A stretch of 64,000 nt of DNA from NCBI GenBank assembly GCA_017848115.1, contig JAGAKZ010000031.1, forward strand, positions 86,700 through 150,699, given 5' to 3'. The position numbers and the translations under genes were made by a program. Source of the stretch: Oscillospiraceae bacterium (GTDB lineage Bacteria; Bacillota; Clostridia; Oscillospirales; Ruminococcaceae). Below are positions 28,335-40,397 of the stretch, piece by piece. Positions within the stretch are counted from its first letter, which is position 1. Each line of letters begins with the position of its first letter. The notes beneath the pieces are model-generated. The model was not told the DNA's origin and did no database searches. It saw only the letters and a program-made list of their open reading frames with translations.

Positions 28335-31300
28335 TCAGATCACATTATCAGCTGAAAATGTTTCAGGCTTGTCGTTTTTAACAACCTTAACCTTATTATA
28401 CATTTCCATACCTGTTCCGGCAGGAACAAGCTTACCGATAATAACATTTTCTTTAAGTCCGAGGAGATTATCGCTCTTTCCTCTGATAGCTGCATCTGTA
28501 AGAGCCTTTGTAGTTTCCTGGAATGATGCTGCTGAGAGGAAGCTGTCTGAACTTGAAGATGCCTTTGTGATACCCTGAAGAACAGGAACAGTTGTAACGA
28601 GTGAAATACCAAATTCACCGGCATCGATTCTTTCCTGAAGTTCTGCATTGATAGCATCAATTTCCTTCTTGTCAACAAGTGAACCTGGAAGGAGATAGCT
28701 GCTACCACTGTCTTCAACCTTTATCTTTCTGAGCATCTGTCTTACGATAACTTCGATATGCTTATCGTTGATATCAACACCCTGCAAACGGTATACTTTC
28801 TGTACTTCGCTGATTATATAGTTCTGTACACATTCTGTTCCCTGTACTGCAAGTATATCTGCAGGATAGCAGTTACCTTCTGTGATTCTTGTACCCTTTT
28901 CGATCACGATGCCTTCTCTGACATCCTTATCCTTGATTCTGAGGTTCCAAGGAATCATATATGTTTCCTGCTCGCCTGTTTCTTCGTCTGTAATTATTAC
29001 ATTCTTTGTAGTCTTTACTTCTTCAATATGAACACGTCCTGCAATTCTTGCGATTATAGCTGCATTCTTAGGACGACGGCTTTCGAAAAGTTCTTCAACT
29101 CGAGGGAGACCCTGTGTAATATCTTCTGCTGAAGCGATACCACCTGTATGGAACGTTCTCATTGTAAGCTGTGTACCAGGTTCACCGATAGACTGAGCTG
29201 CAATGATACCAACTGCTTCACCGACAGATACGAGATTTCCGTTAGCAAGGTTTGCACCGTAACACTTAGCGCATACACCCTGCTTTGATTTACAGTGGAG
29301 AACTGAACGGATTTTGATACGTTCTACGCCAAGATTTACAACCTTGTTTACATCTTCTTCTGTCATGAGCTTTGTCTTAGGTACTACTACCTCACCCGTC
29401 TGAGGATCGCAGAGATTTTCAACAAGATAACGACCGAGAAGACGCTCTGAGAGTGGTTCGATCTTTTCGTTTCCTTCTCTGATTTCATATATTTCAAGAC
29501 CTTCATTTGATTCACAATCTGTTTCATGAATGATAACATCCTGTGATACGTCAACAAGACGTCTTGTAAGGTAACCTGAGTCGGCAGTTCTGAGCGCTGT
29601 ATCGGCAAGACCTTTACGAGCACCACGAGATGAGATGAAGTATTCGAGAATGTTAAGACCTTCACGGTAGTTAGCTCTGATCGGAATTTCGATAGTTGTA
29701 CCTGATGTATTGGCGATAAGTCCACGCATACCAGCGAGCTGTCTTATCTGGTTGATACTACCACGGGCACCTGAGTCAGCCATCATGAAGATAGGATTGT
29801 ATTTATCAAGATTTGATTTAAGTGCATCCGTTACATCATTTGTAGCCTTGTTCCATATATCAATTACCTTCTTGGACTTCTCAGCGCCTGATATATATCC
29901 GTATTCATACTGTTCTGTGATAACATCAATCTTACCCTGAGCTGTGTCAAGAATTTCTTTTTTCTGTGGTGGAATTACCGCATCACATACAGCAACCGTA
30001 ATAGCAGCCTTGGTAGAATACTTAAATCCAAGTGCTTTAACCTTATCAAGAACTTCAGAAGTAGTTGTCGTGCCATGTATTCTGATACAACGTTCTATGA
30101 TATCAGAAAGCTGTTTCTTACCTACAAGGAACGCTATTTCAAGATCGAACTGCTTGTCAGAATCAGTTCTGTCAACATAGCCGAGATCCTGAGGAATATT
30201 TTCATTGAATATAAGTCTGCCGACTGTACAATCAACAATTTTTGAAACTTTTCTTCCTGCAATTTCCTTTGTAATTCTTACCTTGATCGCAGCGTGAAGT
30301 GATACAATGTGCTCGTTATAAGCCATGAGAGCTTCGCTTTCATCTCTGAACACCTTACCCTCACCCGGTTCACCCTCTTTAAGCATTGTGAGATAATAAG
30401 AACCGAGTACCATATCCTGTGAAGGAACAGCAACAGGCTTACCATCTGAAGGCTTGAGAAGGTTATTCGCAGCAAGCATAAGGAATCTTGCTTCTGCCTG
30501 TGCTTCTGCTGAAAGCGGAAGATGTACAGCCATCTGGTCACCGTCAAAGTCAGCGTTATAAGCTGTACATACGAGAGGATGAAGCTTTAATGCACGACCT
30601 TCAACAAGAACCGGCTCGAATGCCTGAATACCAAGTCTGTGAAGTGTGGGGGCACGGTTAAGAAGAACCGGGTGATCCTTGATTACATTTTCAAGAGCAT
30701 CCCATACTTCTGTTCTTGCTCTGTCAACGAGTTTTCTTGCACTCTTTATATTAGCAATTACCTTTGTATCAACAAGTCTCTTTAAAACAAAAGGTTTGAA
30801 AAGTTCAAGAGCCATTTCCTTAGGAAGACCGCACTGATACATCTTGAGTTCAGGTCCTACAACGATAACTGAACGTCCTGAGTAGTCAACACGCTTACCG
30901 AGAAGGTTCTGTCTGAAACGACCCTGCTTACCTTTGAGCATATCAGAAAGAGACTTTAATGCTCTGTTATTAGGACCTGTAACAGGTCTGCCGTGTCTGC
31001 CGTTATCTATAAGTGCGTCTACAGCTTCCTGAAGCATACGTTTTTCATTTCTGATGATGATATCAGGAGCTTCAAGAGTAAGCATTCTCTTAAGACGATT
31101 GTTTCTGTTTATAACTCTTCTGTAAAGATCATTGAGGTCTGATGTAGCATATCTACCACCATCAAGCATAACCATAGGACGGATATCCGGAGGAATTACC
31201 GGAACAACATCAAGTACCATCCAGTGAGGTTTGTTACCTGAAAGTCTGAATGCTTCTATTATTTCGAGTCTTTTGAGAAGCTTTATCTTCTTCTGACCTG

Positions 31301-32243
31301 CCGGAAGATCCTTAAGCTCAGCCTTAAGCTCATCTGCAAGCCATACAAGACTGTTTATCCAGTTGTCTTTATTTGCTATTTCATCAAATTCGCCGTTTAC
31401 GTTTGCATCTGCGATATTCTGATTAAAAAGTTCTTCGATATACTCAGAACCCGTCTTTACTTTGATTCTGAGAGGGCTACCGTATTCTTCCTGTTCTCTG
31501 TTGTAACGCATTACTTTCTGGAGGAATACAGATCTTTTTACTACCTGGCCTTCCTGATAATCAGGATTTCCGCCGTTATCTGTGATGAGATAAATTCTCT
31601 TGGAGAGATAATCTATAATTTCTCTTTCACTTATACCGGTTACTTTAGCGAACTGTTCGATGTGCTGTGTGATGTATTCATCATATCTGCCCGGATCGTA
31701 CTCTTCAAGAAGTTCCTTAATTGCTTCGGCACCCATATCAGCGTAGAAATCATCGCCGTATTTTTCAAGTGCGTCAAGATATTCCTTTTCTGAAAGGAGC
31801 TGCTTTTTAATAAGCTCTGTTGTATTACCCGGATCGACAACTATATACTTGGTAAAGTAAAGTATTTCTTCAAGACGTTTCTGTGAAACTTCAAGCACCT
31901 GACCTATTCTGGAAGGTGTACCTTTGAAGTACCATATATGTGAAACCGGTGCCGCAAGCTCTATGTGGCCCATTCTTTCACGTCTTACTTTCGCTCTGGT
32001 AACTTCAACACCACAGCGGTCGCAGACTTTACCTTTGAATCTTATTTTCTTGAACTTACCACAGTGACATTCCCAGTCCTTTGTAGGTCCGAAAATCTTT
32101 TCGCAGAAAAGACCGTCACGTTCAGGTTTCTGTGTTCTGTAGTTTATAGTTTCAGGACGTTCAACTGCACCATATGACCATGTACGAATCTGTTCAGGTG
32201 AAGCAAGCCCTATTTTTATTGATTTGAATTCGTTAAATTCCAA
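28335..32243 (-). CDS. rpoC: DNA-directed RNA polymerase subunit beta'
   Basis: 1302 residues from a TTG start at 32243, chosen because GGGAGGA ends 8 nt before it and the protein then opens with [19 protein letters not shown] as beta' subunits do; the longer frame would put the ribosome site inside the gene. The N-terminal zinc finger is [19 protein letters not shown]; the active-site motif is [12 protein letters not shown] with the three Mg-binding Asp. A second zinc cluster ([13 protein letters not shown]) lies near residue 990. It follows rpoB in one operon and ends at a shared terminator. Confidence 0.97.
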   Translation of the reverse strand: MEFNEFKSIKIGLASPEQIRTWSYGAVERPETINYRTQKPERDGLFCEKIFGPTKDWECHCGKFKKIRFKGKVCDRCGVEVTRAKVRRERMGHIELAAPVSHIWYFKGTPSRIGQVLEVSQKRLEEILYFTKYIVVDPGNTTELIKKQLLSEKEYLDALEKYGDDFYADMGAEAIKELLEEYDPGRYDEYITQHIEQFAKVTGISEREIIDYLSKRIYLITDNGGNPDYQEGQVVKRSVFLQKVMRYNREQEEYGSPLRIKVKTGSEYIEELFNQNIADANVNGEFDEIANKDNWINSLVWLADELKAELKDLPAGQKKIKLLKRLEIIEAFRLSGNKPHWMVLDVVPVIPPDIRPMVMLDGGRYATSDLNDLYRRVINRNNRLKRMLTLEAPDIIIRNEKRMLQEAVDALIDNGRHGRPVTGPNNRALKSLSDMLKGKQGRFRQNLLGKRVDYSGRSVIVVGPELKMYQCGLPKEMALELFKPFVLKRLVDTKVIANIKSARKLVDRARTEVWDALENVIKDHPVLLNRAPTLHRLGIQAFEPVLVEGRALKLHPLVCTAYNADFDGDQMAVHLPLSAEAQAEARFLMLAANNLLKPSDGKPVAVPSQDMVLGSYYLTMLKEGEPGEGKVFRDESEALMAYNEHIVSLHAAIKVRITKEIAGRKVSKIVDCTVGRLIFNENIPQDLGYVDRTDSDKQFDLEIAFLVGKKQLSDIIERCIRIHGTTTTSEVLDKVKALGFKYSTKAAITVAVCDAVIPPQKKEILDTAQGKIDVITEQYEYGYISGAEKSKKVIDIWNKATNDVTDALKSNLDKYNPIFMMADSGARGSINQIRQLAGMRGLIANTSGTTIEIPIRANYREGLNILEYFISSRGARKGLADTALRTADSGYLTRRLVDVSQDVIIHETDCESNEGLEIYEIREGNEKIEPLSERLLGRYLVENLCDPQTGEVVVPKTKLMTEEDVNKVVNLGVERIKIRSVLHCKSKQGVCAKCYGANLANGNLVSVGEAVGIIAAQSIGEPGTQLTMRTFHTGGIASAEDITQGLPRVEELFESRRPKNAAIIARIAGRVHIEEVKTTKNVIITDEETGEQETYMIPWNLRIKDKDVREGIVIEKGTRITEGNCYPADILAVQGTECVQNYIISEVQKVYRLQGVDINDKHIEVIVRQMLRKIKVEDSGSSYLLPGSLVDKKEIDAINAELQERIDAGEFGISLVTTVPVLQGITKASSSSDSFLSAASFQETTKALTDAAIRGKSDNLLGLKENVIIGKLVPAGTGMEMYNKVKVVKNDKPETFSADNVI

Positions 32244-32347
32244 AGCATTATCCTCCCACACCGGAGGCAAGATGCAAAGAGAAGAAAAACTATCTTCCCT
32301 CCGCTACTTAACTCCTAGTCTTAAACTATAAGCAAATATTACTATAA

Positions 32348-35300
32348 TTAAAATTCATCTTCGTCAGAAGTCAGATCATCATAATTGAAGTCGCCTTCAT
32401 CATCCATATCGGTAAATGAATCATCATCCATATCGTCCATATCAGCATCATCACCGTTTTCTATACCCATACCTGAATCAGCTGCTTCATCCAAATCATA
32501 ATAATTGTCAGTTACCGGCATTGATGTATCATCCGGTGCTGAAACCGGCTGAGGTATGATATCATCATCATCAAAAGTCTGTTTAAGATCTATTTCATTT
32601 TCTTCAGCATCAAGAACTCTTACATCAAGACCGAGTGACTGGAGTTCCTTGATAAGAACCTTGAATGCTTCAGGGAAGCTCGGCTTAGGAACGTTCTGTC
32701 CCTTAACAATAGCTTCATATGTGTTTACACGTCCTACAGTATCGTCAGATTTAACTGTAAGAATTTCCTGAAGTGTATATGCAGCACCATAAGCTTCAAG
32801 TGCCCAAACTTCCATTTCACCGAATCTCTGTCCACCGAACTGTGCCTTACCGCCAAGAGGCTGCTGTGTAACAAGTGAGTAAGGACCTACTGAACGTGCA
32901 TGGATCTTATCGTCAACGAGGTGATGGAGTTTGAGGTAATACATATAACCAACTGTAACCTTGTTATCAAAAGGTTCACCTGTTCTTCCGTCATAAAGCG
33001 TAAACTTACCGTCTTCGTTGAAGTCAACGCCGTTAAAGAGCATATCAGGATCATCAACCTTCTTGAGATGTTCATCAGCTGCTCTGAAACAAGCACGTAT
33101 ATCTTCTTCATGCGCACCGTCAAATACAGGAGTCATTATCTTCCAGCCAAGTGCCTTAGCTGCAATACCAAGATGTACTTCAAGTACCTGTCCGATGTTC
33201 ATACGTGAAGGAACGCCGAGAGGGTTAAGAACGATATCAAGTGGTGTACCGTCAGCAAGGAATGGCATATCTTCCTGAGGGAGTATACGTGAAACGACAC
33301 CCTTGTTACCATGACGACCGGCCATCTTGTCTCCGACAGAGATCTTTCTCTTCTGAGCGATATAGCAACGAACGAGCATATTTACACCGGGACTGAGTTC
33401 ATCACAGTTTTCTCTTGTAAATATCTTTACGTCAACAATAACACCGGCTTCACCATGTGGTACTTTAAGAGAATTATCACGTACTTCTCTTGCCTTTTCA
33501 CCGAATATTGCTCTGAGAAGTCTTTCTTCTGCTGTAAGTTCAGTTTCACCCTTAGGTGTTACCTTACCAACAAGTATATCACCTGCATGAACTTCAGCAC
33601 CGATACGGATAATACCGTTTTCGTCAAGATCCTTGAGAGCGTCATCGCCTACGTTAGGAATATCTCTTGTGATCTCTTCAGGTCCGAGTTTTGTATCTCT
33701 TGCTTCTATTTCATATTCTTCAATATGGATAGATGTATATATATCTTCACGTACAACTCTTTCGTTAAGAAGTACGGCGTCTTCGTAGTTATAACCTTCC
33801 CATGTCATAAATCCGATGAGAGCGTTTTTACCGAGTGATATTTCACCATCACATGTAGCAGGACCGTCAGCAAGAACCTGACCTGCTGTGATTCTTTCAC
33901 CTGTACTTACTATCGGGCGCTGGTTTGTACATGTACCCTGGTTTGAACGCTTGAACTTTGTAAGTTTATACTTATGTTCAATCAGGTTATCGTCCTTTAT
34001 GACAATTTCGTCTGCACAAACAGAAGTAACTACACCATCACAATCTGCAACTATACATACACCTGAGTCAACCGCTGCCTTGTATTCCATACCTGTTCCT
34101 ACGATAGGACTTTCTGTCTTGAGAAGCGGCACAGCCTGTCGCTGCATGTTTGAACCCATAAGTGCACGGTTAGCGTCATCGTTCTCAAGGAACGGAATCA
34201 TAGCTGTAGCAACAGAAACAACCATCTTAGGTGAAACGTCCATGTAGTCAACGATTTCTCTTTCACATTCGAGGATCTTGTCTCTGTAACGTGCATTTAC
34301 TCTTACTCTTGCAAATTTTCCTTCTTCTGTAAGCGGTTCGTTAGCCTGTGCAACTACAAAGTTGTCTTCAACATCAGCTGTCATATATACAACTTCATTT
34401 GTAACCACACCTGTCTCTTTATCAACTTTACGATAAGGAGCTTCGATAAATCCGTATTTATTTATTCTTGCAAATGTAGCAAGATATGAGATAAGACCGA
34501 TGTTAGGACCTTCAGGTGTTTCGATAGGACACATTCTTCCGTAGTGGCTGTAGTGAACGTCACGAACCTCAAATCCGGCTCTGTCTCTTGAAAGACCGCC
34601 AGGACCGAGAGCTGAAAGACGTCTCTTATGTGTAAGTTCAGCCAGAGGGTTTGTCTGATCCATAAACTGTGAAAGTGGTGATGAACCGAAAAATTCTTTT
34701 ATAGCCGCTGTGATAGGACGGATATTTACAAGCGACTGAGGTGTTATTGTATCAACATCCTGAGTCTGAAGGTTCATTCTTTCACGGATAACTCTTTCCA
34801 TTCTTGCAAAACCGATTCTGAACTGGTTCTGGAGAAGTTCACCTACAGAACGGATTCTTCTGTTTCCAAGATGGTCGATATCGTCAACTGTTCCTATACC
34901 TGAACAAAGGTTGAGGAAATAGCTTATTGTAGCGTATATATCATCGAGAATAATGTGCTTAGGAACGAGTTCTTCCACTCTCTTCTTTACATTTTCTTCG
35001 ATTTCTTCGTCATTAGCAGAATTTTCAAGGATATCCTTGAGAACTTTGAAGTAAACTTTTTCATTGATATCATACTTTTCTACATCAAAGTTTACATACT
35101 TTGTGATATCAACCATACCGTTACCGATGATCTTTACTTCTTTTTCAACAAGTCTTGTTTTCTTTTCACCTAAAGGAGTTGTGTAATCTTCCTTTACCTC
35201 AACTTTTACAAAAGCTTCGGACACACCTGCCTGTTCAATTTCACAAGCCTTCTCGTAGTTTATAAATTCACCTTCATCAGCCATAAATTCGCCTGTAAGA

Positions 35301-36196
35301 GAATTAACAACCGGTCTTGAAAGTCTGTGACCTGCAAGTCTTGAAGCGATACCAAGCTTTTTGTTGTACTTGTATCTACCAAATTTGCAGAGATCGTATC
35401 TCTTTGCATCAAAGAAAAGATTGTTGATATGAGAAAGTGCACTTTCAACTGTCGGCGGCTCACCCGGACGGAGTTTCTTGTAGACGTCTATAAGTGCATC
35501 TGAATTATTTTTTGTACCGTCTTTCTGGATAATAGTCTGATTAAGTCTTTCGTCAAAACCGAACATATCTTCGATTTCTTCGTCAGTACTTACACCGAGT
35601 GCTCTTATGAATGTAGTAAGCGGTATCTTTCTGTTTTTATCTATACGTACATATATTACGTCATTGGAGTCCATCTCGTATTCAAGCCATGCACCGCGGT
35701 TCGGAATAACAGTGGACTTGTAAAGGTTTTTACCTGTTTTATCCTTTTCAAATGAATAGTAAACACCAGGAGATCTGACAAGCTGGGAAACGATAACACG
35801 TTCCGCACCGTTGATTACAAAGGTACCGCTGTCTGTCATAAGCGGGAAATCGCCCATAAAAATTTCGCTTTCCTTAACATCGCCGGTTTCCTTGTTCCAC
35901 AGTGTTGCAGTAACTCTCAAAGGTGCTGCATAAGTAACATCACGCTCTTTACATTCAGCAATAGAATATTTAGGCGTTTCGTCAATTTTATATCCTGTAA
36001 AATTCAGAACTAAATTTCCGTTGTAGTCAGTAATAGCTGCTACATCATGAAAAACCTCTTTGAGTCCCTCCTCTTTGAACCATTTGTAGGAATTTTTCTG
36101 CACTTCAATAAGATTTGGCATCTCTAAAGCCTCGTTTATTTTACCGAAGCTCATTCTTACATTTTTTCCGAGCTGTTTAGGCTTGACATTCACCAT
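32348..36196 (-). CDS. rpoB: DNA-directed RNA polymerase subunit beta
   Basis: 1282 residues. The rifampicin pocket reads [20 protein letters not shown] followed by ALGPGG; key His and Ser are those of sensitive enzymes, so no resistance mutation is seen in this cluster. The C-terminal clamp part [18 protein letters not shown] is present. After [11 protein letters not shown] the chain continues for about 75 residues of very Asp/Glu-rich sequence to the stop. AGGAGGACC precedes the ATG. Upstream there is no rplL; a consensus promoter stands directly before the gene. Confidence 0.98.
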   Translation of the reverse strand: MVNVKPKQLGKNVRMSFGKINEALEMPNLIEVQKNSYKWFKEEGLKEVFHDVAAITDYNGNLVLNFTGYKIDETPKYSIAECKERDVTYAAPLRVTATLWNKETGDVKESEIFMGDFPLMTDSGTFVINGAERVIVSQLVRSPGVYYSFEKDKTGKNLYKSTVIPNRGAWLEYEMDSNDVIYVRIDKNRKIPLTTFIRALGVSTDEEIEDMFGFDERLNQTIIQKDGTKNNSDALIDVYKKLRPGEPPTVESALSHINNLFFDAKRYDLCKFGRYKYNKKLGIASRLAGHRLSRPVVNSLTGEFMADEGEFINYEKACEIEQAGVSEAFVKVEVKEDYTTPLGEKKTRLVEKEVKIIGNGMVDITKYVNFDVEKYDINEKVYFKVLKDILENSANDEEIEENVKKRVEELVPKHIILDDIYATISYFLNLCSGIGTVDDIDHLGNRRIRSVGELLQNQFRIGFARMERVIRERMNLQTQDVDTITPQSLVNIRPITAAIKEFFGSSPLSQFMDQTNPLAELTHKRRLSALGPGGLSRDRAGFEVRDVHYSHYGRMCPIETPEGPNIGLISYLATFARINKYGFIEAPYRKVDKETGVVTNEVVYMTADVEDNFVVAQANEPLTEEGKFARVRVNARYRDKILECEREIVDYMDVSPKMVVSVATAMIPFLENDDANRALMGSNMQRQAVPLLKTESPIVGTGMEYKAAVDSGVCIVADCDGVVTSVCADEIVIKDDNLIEHKYKLTKFKRSNQGTCTNQRPIVSTGERITAGQVLADGPATCDGEISLGKNALIGFMTWEGYNYEDAVLLNERVVREDIYTSIHIEEYEIEARDTKLGPEEITRDIPNVGDDALKDLDENGIIRIGAEVHAGDILVGKVTPKGETELTAEERLLRAIFGEKAREVRDNSLKVPHGEAGVIVDVKIFTRENCDELSPGVNMLVRCYIAQKRKISVGDKMAGRHGNKGVVSRILPQEDMPFLADGTPLDIVLNPLGVPSRMNIGQVLEVHLGIAAKALGWKIMTPVFDGAHEEDIRACFRAADEHLKKVDDPDMLFNGVDFNEDGKFTLYDGRTGEPFDNKVTVGYMYYLKLHHLVDDKIHARSVGPYSLVTQQPLGGKAQFGGQRFGEMEVWALEAYGAAYTLQEILTVKSDDTVGRVNTYEAIVKGQNVPKPSFPEAFKVLIKELQSLGLDVRVLDAEENEIDLKQTFDDDDIIPQPVSAPDDTSMPVTDNYYDLDEAADSGMGIENGDDADMDDMDDDSFTDMDDEGDFNYDDLTSDEDEF

Positions 36197-36358
36197 AGGT
36201 GTCTGGTCCTCCTTTTTGTTGATGGAGTGTTTTTGTCACTGTAAAAAATGACAATCACACAGGAATTAATCTGAAACTATTGCTATTTTAATACTTATGT
36301 GTTATACTGATACTGTTATAAAACAGGTATACAAATAGCCATTTTGATACATTATATT

Positions 36359-36387
36359 ATTATACTACAATCATTTCAAGGTGTCAA
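36359..36387 (-). promoter_or_regulatory. Perfect consensus promoter of rpoBC
   Basis: Minus strand: TTGACA (36387-36382), 17-nt spacer, TATAAT (36364-36359). The leader would be about 155 nt. Near its 3' part TTGTCA and TGACAA (about 36252-36230) could form a small hairpin upstream of the ribosome site. Confidence 0.88.
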
Positions 36388-36568
36388 TGGCTTAATTAAT
36401 TTTTGTAACAACAAACGGTTTTTTTAGCAAATCAACCATCTTTTTTGATTTATCGGATAGATAAAAAATTTTTAAATATTTCACATCTCATCAACGCATT
36501 ATTTTTCATTTTACGATGATGAGTTTTTTTATTTTTCAATTTTTTTCAAAAATGTTTCTTTACAACTA

Positions 36569-36597
36569 TTGATTTTTAATCCATAATATGTTATAAT
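36569..36597 (+). promoter_or_regulatory. Promoter of the YifB-Cof-RodA operon
   Basis: TTGATT (36569-36574), 17-nt spacer, TATAAT (36592-36597), about 56 bp before the ATG at 36653. It is divergent from the rpoBC promoter. The rest of 36197-36652 is AT-rich and has no gene. Confidence 0.75.
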
Positions 36598-36652
36598 TAT
36601 TACATAAATATGGATTTTCAAAAATATATAGTCAGGAAAGGACAATAAAATT

Positions 36653-38185
36653 ATGTTTTCTAAGGTAAATACTCTGGGTTTATTTGGTCTTAATGCTTTT
36701 CCGGTAGATGTTGAAACTGACATCAGCATGGGACAACCATCATTTGAAATAGTCGGTCTTCCGGATATGGTAGTAAAAGAAAGTCGTGAACGTATAAAAT
36801 CTGCAATGAGAGCCGGCGGAATAAAATTTCCGAACGCCCGTGTCATGATGAATCTTGCTCCTGCAGACACAAAAAAAAGCGGATCTGTTCATGATCTGGC
36901 TATTTTTATGGGAATTTTAAAATCAATGGAATATATAACAGAAAATACGGATGACTGCTGTTTTATCGGCGAAGTTTCATTAAACGGAAATATCAGACAT
37001 GTAAACGGAGTGCTGCCTATGATACTTGTAGCACAGAAAAATAACATCAAGCATGCTTTTGTTCCGTACGATAATGCATTTGAAGCATCAGTAGTTGACG
37101 GAATCAGTGTTTATGGTGTAAAATCTATTATGGACGTCATCAGCCACTTCAAAGGCGGAAAAAAAATCCCGGTTCAGAAAAAATATGAGCCTCAGGCAGC
37201 GCAATACTGCTCTATGGCTGATTTTAGTGATATCAAGGGACAACACGCAGCCAAACTTGCTCTCGAAATTGCTGCAGCAGGAGGTCATAACGCCCTGCTT
37301 ATCGGCAGTCCGGGAAGCGGAAAAAGTATGCTTTCAAAAAGACTTCCGTCAATTCTTCCGCTGATGACATTTGAAGAATCAATTGAAACAACTAACATTC
37401 ATTCTATTTCAGGACTTCTTGACAAGGATACTCCGCTTGTAACCGTAAGACCTTTCCGTTCTCCGCATCACACCATTTCTTCGGCAGGCCTTGCAGGAGG
37501 CGGTTCTGTACCACATCCGGGAGAAATCTCTCTTGCACACAACGGTCTTTTATTTCTAGATGAACTCGCCGAATTTGACCGACGTACACTTGAAATATTA
37601 AGACAGCCTCTCGAAGATCAGAAAGTCACTATTTCCCGTTCGGCAGGAACCATAACCTATCCCTCATCAATCATGCTGATAGCAGCGATGAATCCTTGTC
37701 CATGCGGTTTTTACGGCCATCCTAAGAAAAAATGTATATGCTCACAAAAGCAGGTTTCAAACTATCTTTCAAAAATTTCCGGTCCTCTGCTCGACAGACT
37801 TGATCTTCACATAGAAGTTGCGCCGGTTGAATTTGAACATTTGTCATCACAGACAAAGGAAGAAAGTTCCGAAACTATACGTATGAGAATTCAGAAAGCA
37901 CGTGAAGTACAACTTGAAAGATTTAAAGGGACTTCTATTTCATGCAACGCAAGAATTACATCATCAAAACTCCACGAGTTCTGCCCGCTTGATGATAACG
38001 CAAGAACATTTCTCGGAAATGTTTTTGATAAAATGGGACTTTCGGCAAGAGCATACGACAGAATACTGAAAGTATCACGCACAATCGCTGATCTGGACGG
38101 TAAGGACGTTATAAACAAATCACACATATCTCAGGCTGTACAATACAGATCTCTCGACAGAAAATACTGGAATCAGGGTGAATGA
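36653..38185 (+). CDS. YifB/ComM-family Mg-chelatase-like AAA+ ATPase
   Basis: 510 residues. N-terminal Lon-protease-like domain (about 1-165), then AAA+ with Walker A GSPGSGKSML near 220 and Walker B LLFLDELAEF, and a C-terminal Mg-chelatase subunit domain. A Cys cluster (MNPCPCGFYGHPKKKCIC) is characteristic. In Gram-negatives ComM is a branch-migration helicase for natural transformation; its role in Firmicutes is less clear. AGGAAAGGA lies before the ATG. First gene of a three-gene run. Confidence 0.93.
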   Translation: MFSKVNTLGLFGLNAFPVDVETDISMGQPSFEIVGLPDMVVKESRERIKSAMRAGGIKFPNARVMMNLAPADTKKSGSVHDLAIFMGILKSMEYITENTDDCCFIGEVSLNGNIRHVNGVLPMILVAQKNNIKHAFVPYDNAFEASVVDGISVYGVKSIMDVISHFKGGKKIPVQKKYEPQAAQYCSMADFSDIKGQHAAKLALEIAAAGGHNALLIGSPGSGKSMLSKRLPSILPLMTFEESIETTNIHSISGLLDKDTPLVTVRPFRSPHHTISSAGLAGGGSVPHPGEISLAHNGLLFLDELAEFDRRTLEILRQPLEDQKVTISRSAGTITYPSSIMLIAAMNPCPCGFYGHPKKKCICSQKQVSNYLSKISGPLLDRLDLHIEVAPVEFEHLSSQTKEESSETIRMRIQKAREVQLERFKGTSISCNARITSSKLHEFCPLDDNARTFLGNVFDKMGLSARAYDRILKVSRTIADLDGKDVINKSHISQAVQYRSLDRKYWNQGE

Positions 38186-38215
38186 TACAACCACGCAAAG
38201 GAATGAAACCCCAAT

Positions 38216-39019
38216 ATGATAAAACTTATAGCAAGCGATATGGATGGTACACTGCTCGATCCGCAAAAAAACTTTCCTCCGGATTTTTTCACTATACTTG
38301 ACAGACTCGAAAAAAAAGACATCAGGTTTATAGTAGCCAGCGGCAGATCATATTCTGCTTTGGAACCACTTTTTAAAGAACGTTGTGATAAAATGACTTT
38401 TATCTGTGACAACGGTGCTTTTGTTGTAATAAACGGAAAAATCGCAAGTATAAACGGAATTAAACCAAATAAATTAAAAGAAATAATAACTGTATGTAAA
38501 GAACAACTTCCGGATGTCTATCTTGTCTTATGCGGATTGAACGGTACATATATTTCTTCAAAATTTAACGAACAGTCTGAGGAAGAACTGGGATTTTATT
38601 ATTTTGTACGAACAGTATATGATGATCTTCTTGATGTTGACGACACAATTTTCAAAATAGCTATATTTGATAAAAAAAATCCTGCTGAAAACTCTTTTCC
38701 TGTATTGAACAGGTTTTTCGGTGATTGTATGGAACTACAGATATCAGGAAGTTGCTGGATGGACATAATGAACAAAGGCGTGTGCAAAGGAACAGGTCTT
38801 GCCACTATTCAGGAAGAACTGGGTATAAGCAAAGCTGAAACGATGGCCTTTGGCGACTTCTACAACGACATTTCCCTGCTAAATCAGGCAGAGTACAGTT
38901 ATGTAATGGAAAATGCAAATGATGATATGAAAAAGCATGGTAAATACATAGCTAAAAGCAATGCCGAATATGGTGTTACAAAAACTATATCCGAATATCT
39001 TTCAAATCTAGAAAAGTAA
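38216..39019 (+). CDS. Cof-type HAD-superfamily phosphatase
   Basis: 267 residues. HAD motif I SDMDGTLLD near 7-15, motif II VASGRS near 42, and motif IV FGDFYNDISLL near 222, with a C2-type cap between them. Such enzymes dephosphorylate sugar phosphates, cofactors or nucleotides; substrate cannot be read from sequence. It lies 30 bp after the YifB-like gene and 23 bp before the RodA-like gene. Confidence 0.9.
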   Translation: MIKLIASDMDGTLLDPQKNFPPDFFTILDRLEKKDIRFIVASGRSYSALEPLFKERCDKMTFICDNGAFVVINGKIASINGIKPNKLKEIITVCKEQLPDVYLVLCGLNGTYISSKFNEQSEEELGFYYFVRTVYDDLLDVDDTIFKIAIFDKKNPAENSFPVLNRFFGDCMELQISGSCWMDIMNKGVCKGTGLATIQEELGISKAETMAFGDFYNDISLLNQAEYSYVMENANDDMKKHGKYIAKSNAEYGVTKTISEYLSNLEK

Positions 39020-39042
39020 ATTTTTTCAGAAAGGAATGCACC

Positions 39043-40176
39043 ATGAAAAATATTTTTAAAGCTGTAGCAAAATATTTTAAACAACTTGACAAACTGCTGC
39101 TACTTGCAGTATGTCTTTGCACAACTCTCGGTATAGTTCTTCTGTACTCTCTCGGACAAACCGATTATCTTCACCCTGACACCTTCAAAACTCAGCTTTT
39201 CTCCATGCTTGCCGGTATTGCTGCAAGTCTTGTCATAGCAGCTATTGACTATAAAAAAATCTCAAAACTATGGTTTTTATATGTACCTGCCGCACTTGTA
39301 CTCGTAATTCTTACGTTCACCTCTATGGGCGTAGGCGTAAGCGGAACCGATGACGTTGCATGGTTAAAACTTGGTCCGGTTACTTTCCAGCCGGCAGAAA
39401 TACTGAAAATAGCTTTTCTGCTGTCGTTTTCATATCATCTGTACAAAGTAAGAGACAGCATGAATAATCTCATAAATACAATTTTACTCTGTATTCACGG
39501 TGCTATACCGGTAGCACTTGTACTCAAACAAGGTGACTATGGAACTGCACTGGTCTTCCTTGCAATGTTTCTTGTAATGATTTACTCAGCCGGAATATCA
39601 ATAGGCTACATCCTTCTCGCAGTTATAGCAATACCACCTGCCCTGTTCTTTGCATGGAAATATATTCTCGGCTCTGTTCACAAAGAACGCATTCTTATCC
39701 TTTTCAACCCCGGAAGCGACCCTGAAGGTATTGAATGGCAACAGGATCTCGGACTTAACCTGCTCGCATCCGGAGGAATAACCGGAAACGGTCTGTGTAA
39801 CGCTGACTATCGTGAAGTTCCTGAAATGCACAACGACTTCATTTTCTCATACGTCGGATATGTTTTCGGATTTGCAGGTTGTGTTGCGCTTATTGCACTT
39901 ATGGCATATATCTGTATAAAAATAATAGCAGACAGTCGAAAAACAAGAGAAGAACTTGGAAAAAATATATGTGTCGGTGCATTTGCAATGATTTTTACCC
40001 ACTGTGTACTTAATGTAGGCATGGTACTTAAAATAATGCCTGTTATCGGTGTTCCTATCCCCTTTGTGAGTGCCGGAGGTACAGCTTTGTTAAGTATGTA
40101 TGTCATGATGGGATTTGTACTCAGCACAAGAATGCATAATGAAAAAGTCTACAGAATGTTTGAATGGGAAAAATAA
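39043..40176 (+). CDS. RodA/FtsW-family SEDS glycosyltransferase
   Basis: 377 residues, about ten membrane helices. SEDS landmarks: LKQGDYGTAL (the RodA-type Q-x-D-x-G-T-A block), HNDFIFSYVGYVFGFAG, and MPVIGVPIPFVSAGG near the C-terminus. RodA/FtsW polymerise lipid II into glycan strands with a partner class B PBP. The GDYGTALVF and NDFIFSYVG forms lean to RodA, but no mreB or PBP gene is near to settle it. AGAAAGGAA before the ATG. Confidence 0.9.
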   Translation: MKNIFKAVAKYFKQLDKLLLLAVCLCTTLGIVLLYSLGQTDYLHPDTFKTQLFSMLAGIAASLVIAAIDYKKISKLWFLYVPAALVLVILTFTSMGVGVSGTDDVAWLKLGPVTFQPAEILKIAFLLSFSYHLYKVRDSMNNLINTILLCIHGAIPVALVLKQGDYGTALVFLAMFLVMIYSAGISIGYILLAVIAIPPALFFAWKYILGSVHKERILILFNPGSDPEGIEWQQDLGLNLLASGGITGNGLCNADYREVPEMHNDFIFSYVGYVFGFAGCVALIALMAYICIKIIADSRKTREELGKNICVGAFAMIFTHCVLNVGMVLKIMPVIGVPIPFVSAGGTALLSMYVMMGFVLSTRMHNEKVYRMFEWEK

Positions 40177-40332
40177 CTTATTTTTATCGATAAAAGCTGA
40201 AATATTTTCAAAAAATAGAAAATGTCAAAAAATTGAAAGTTTTTACTTTAAGCAACACATACAAAAAATAACAACATAATATATCAATATACCATTAACT
40301 TCATCAAAAAATTTTTTTAAACTTATTCCCTA

Positions 40333-40361
40333 TTGAAAAATCAGCACTGTCGTGATATAAT
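40333..40361 (+). promoter_or_regulatory. Promoter of guaA
   Basis: TTGAAA (40333-40338), 17-nt spacer, TATAAT (40356-40361), 36 bp before the ATG. The leader is only about 30 nt, so a purine riboswitch is not possible downstream of it. The 220-bp gap before guaA is otherwise AT-rich and empty. Confidence 0.8.
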
Positions 40362-40397
40362 TATATCGGTTTTAATTAACGAAAGGAATGATCAATC

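Noticed and set aside
33311-33838. 175-codon open frame antisense to rpoB
   Set aside because: A reverse-frame shadow of a highly conserved gene, with no start signals.
40177-40397. Purine riboswitch before guaA
   Set aside because: The promoter is close to the start and the remaining leader of about 30 nt has no aptamer-like stems.
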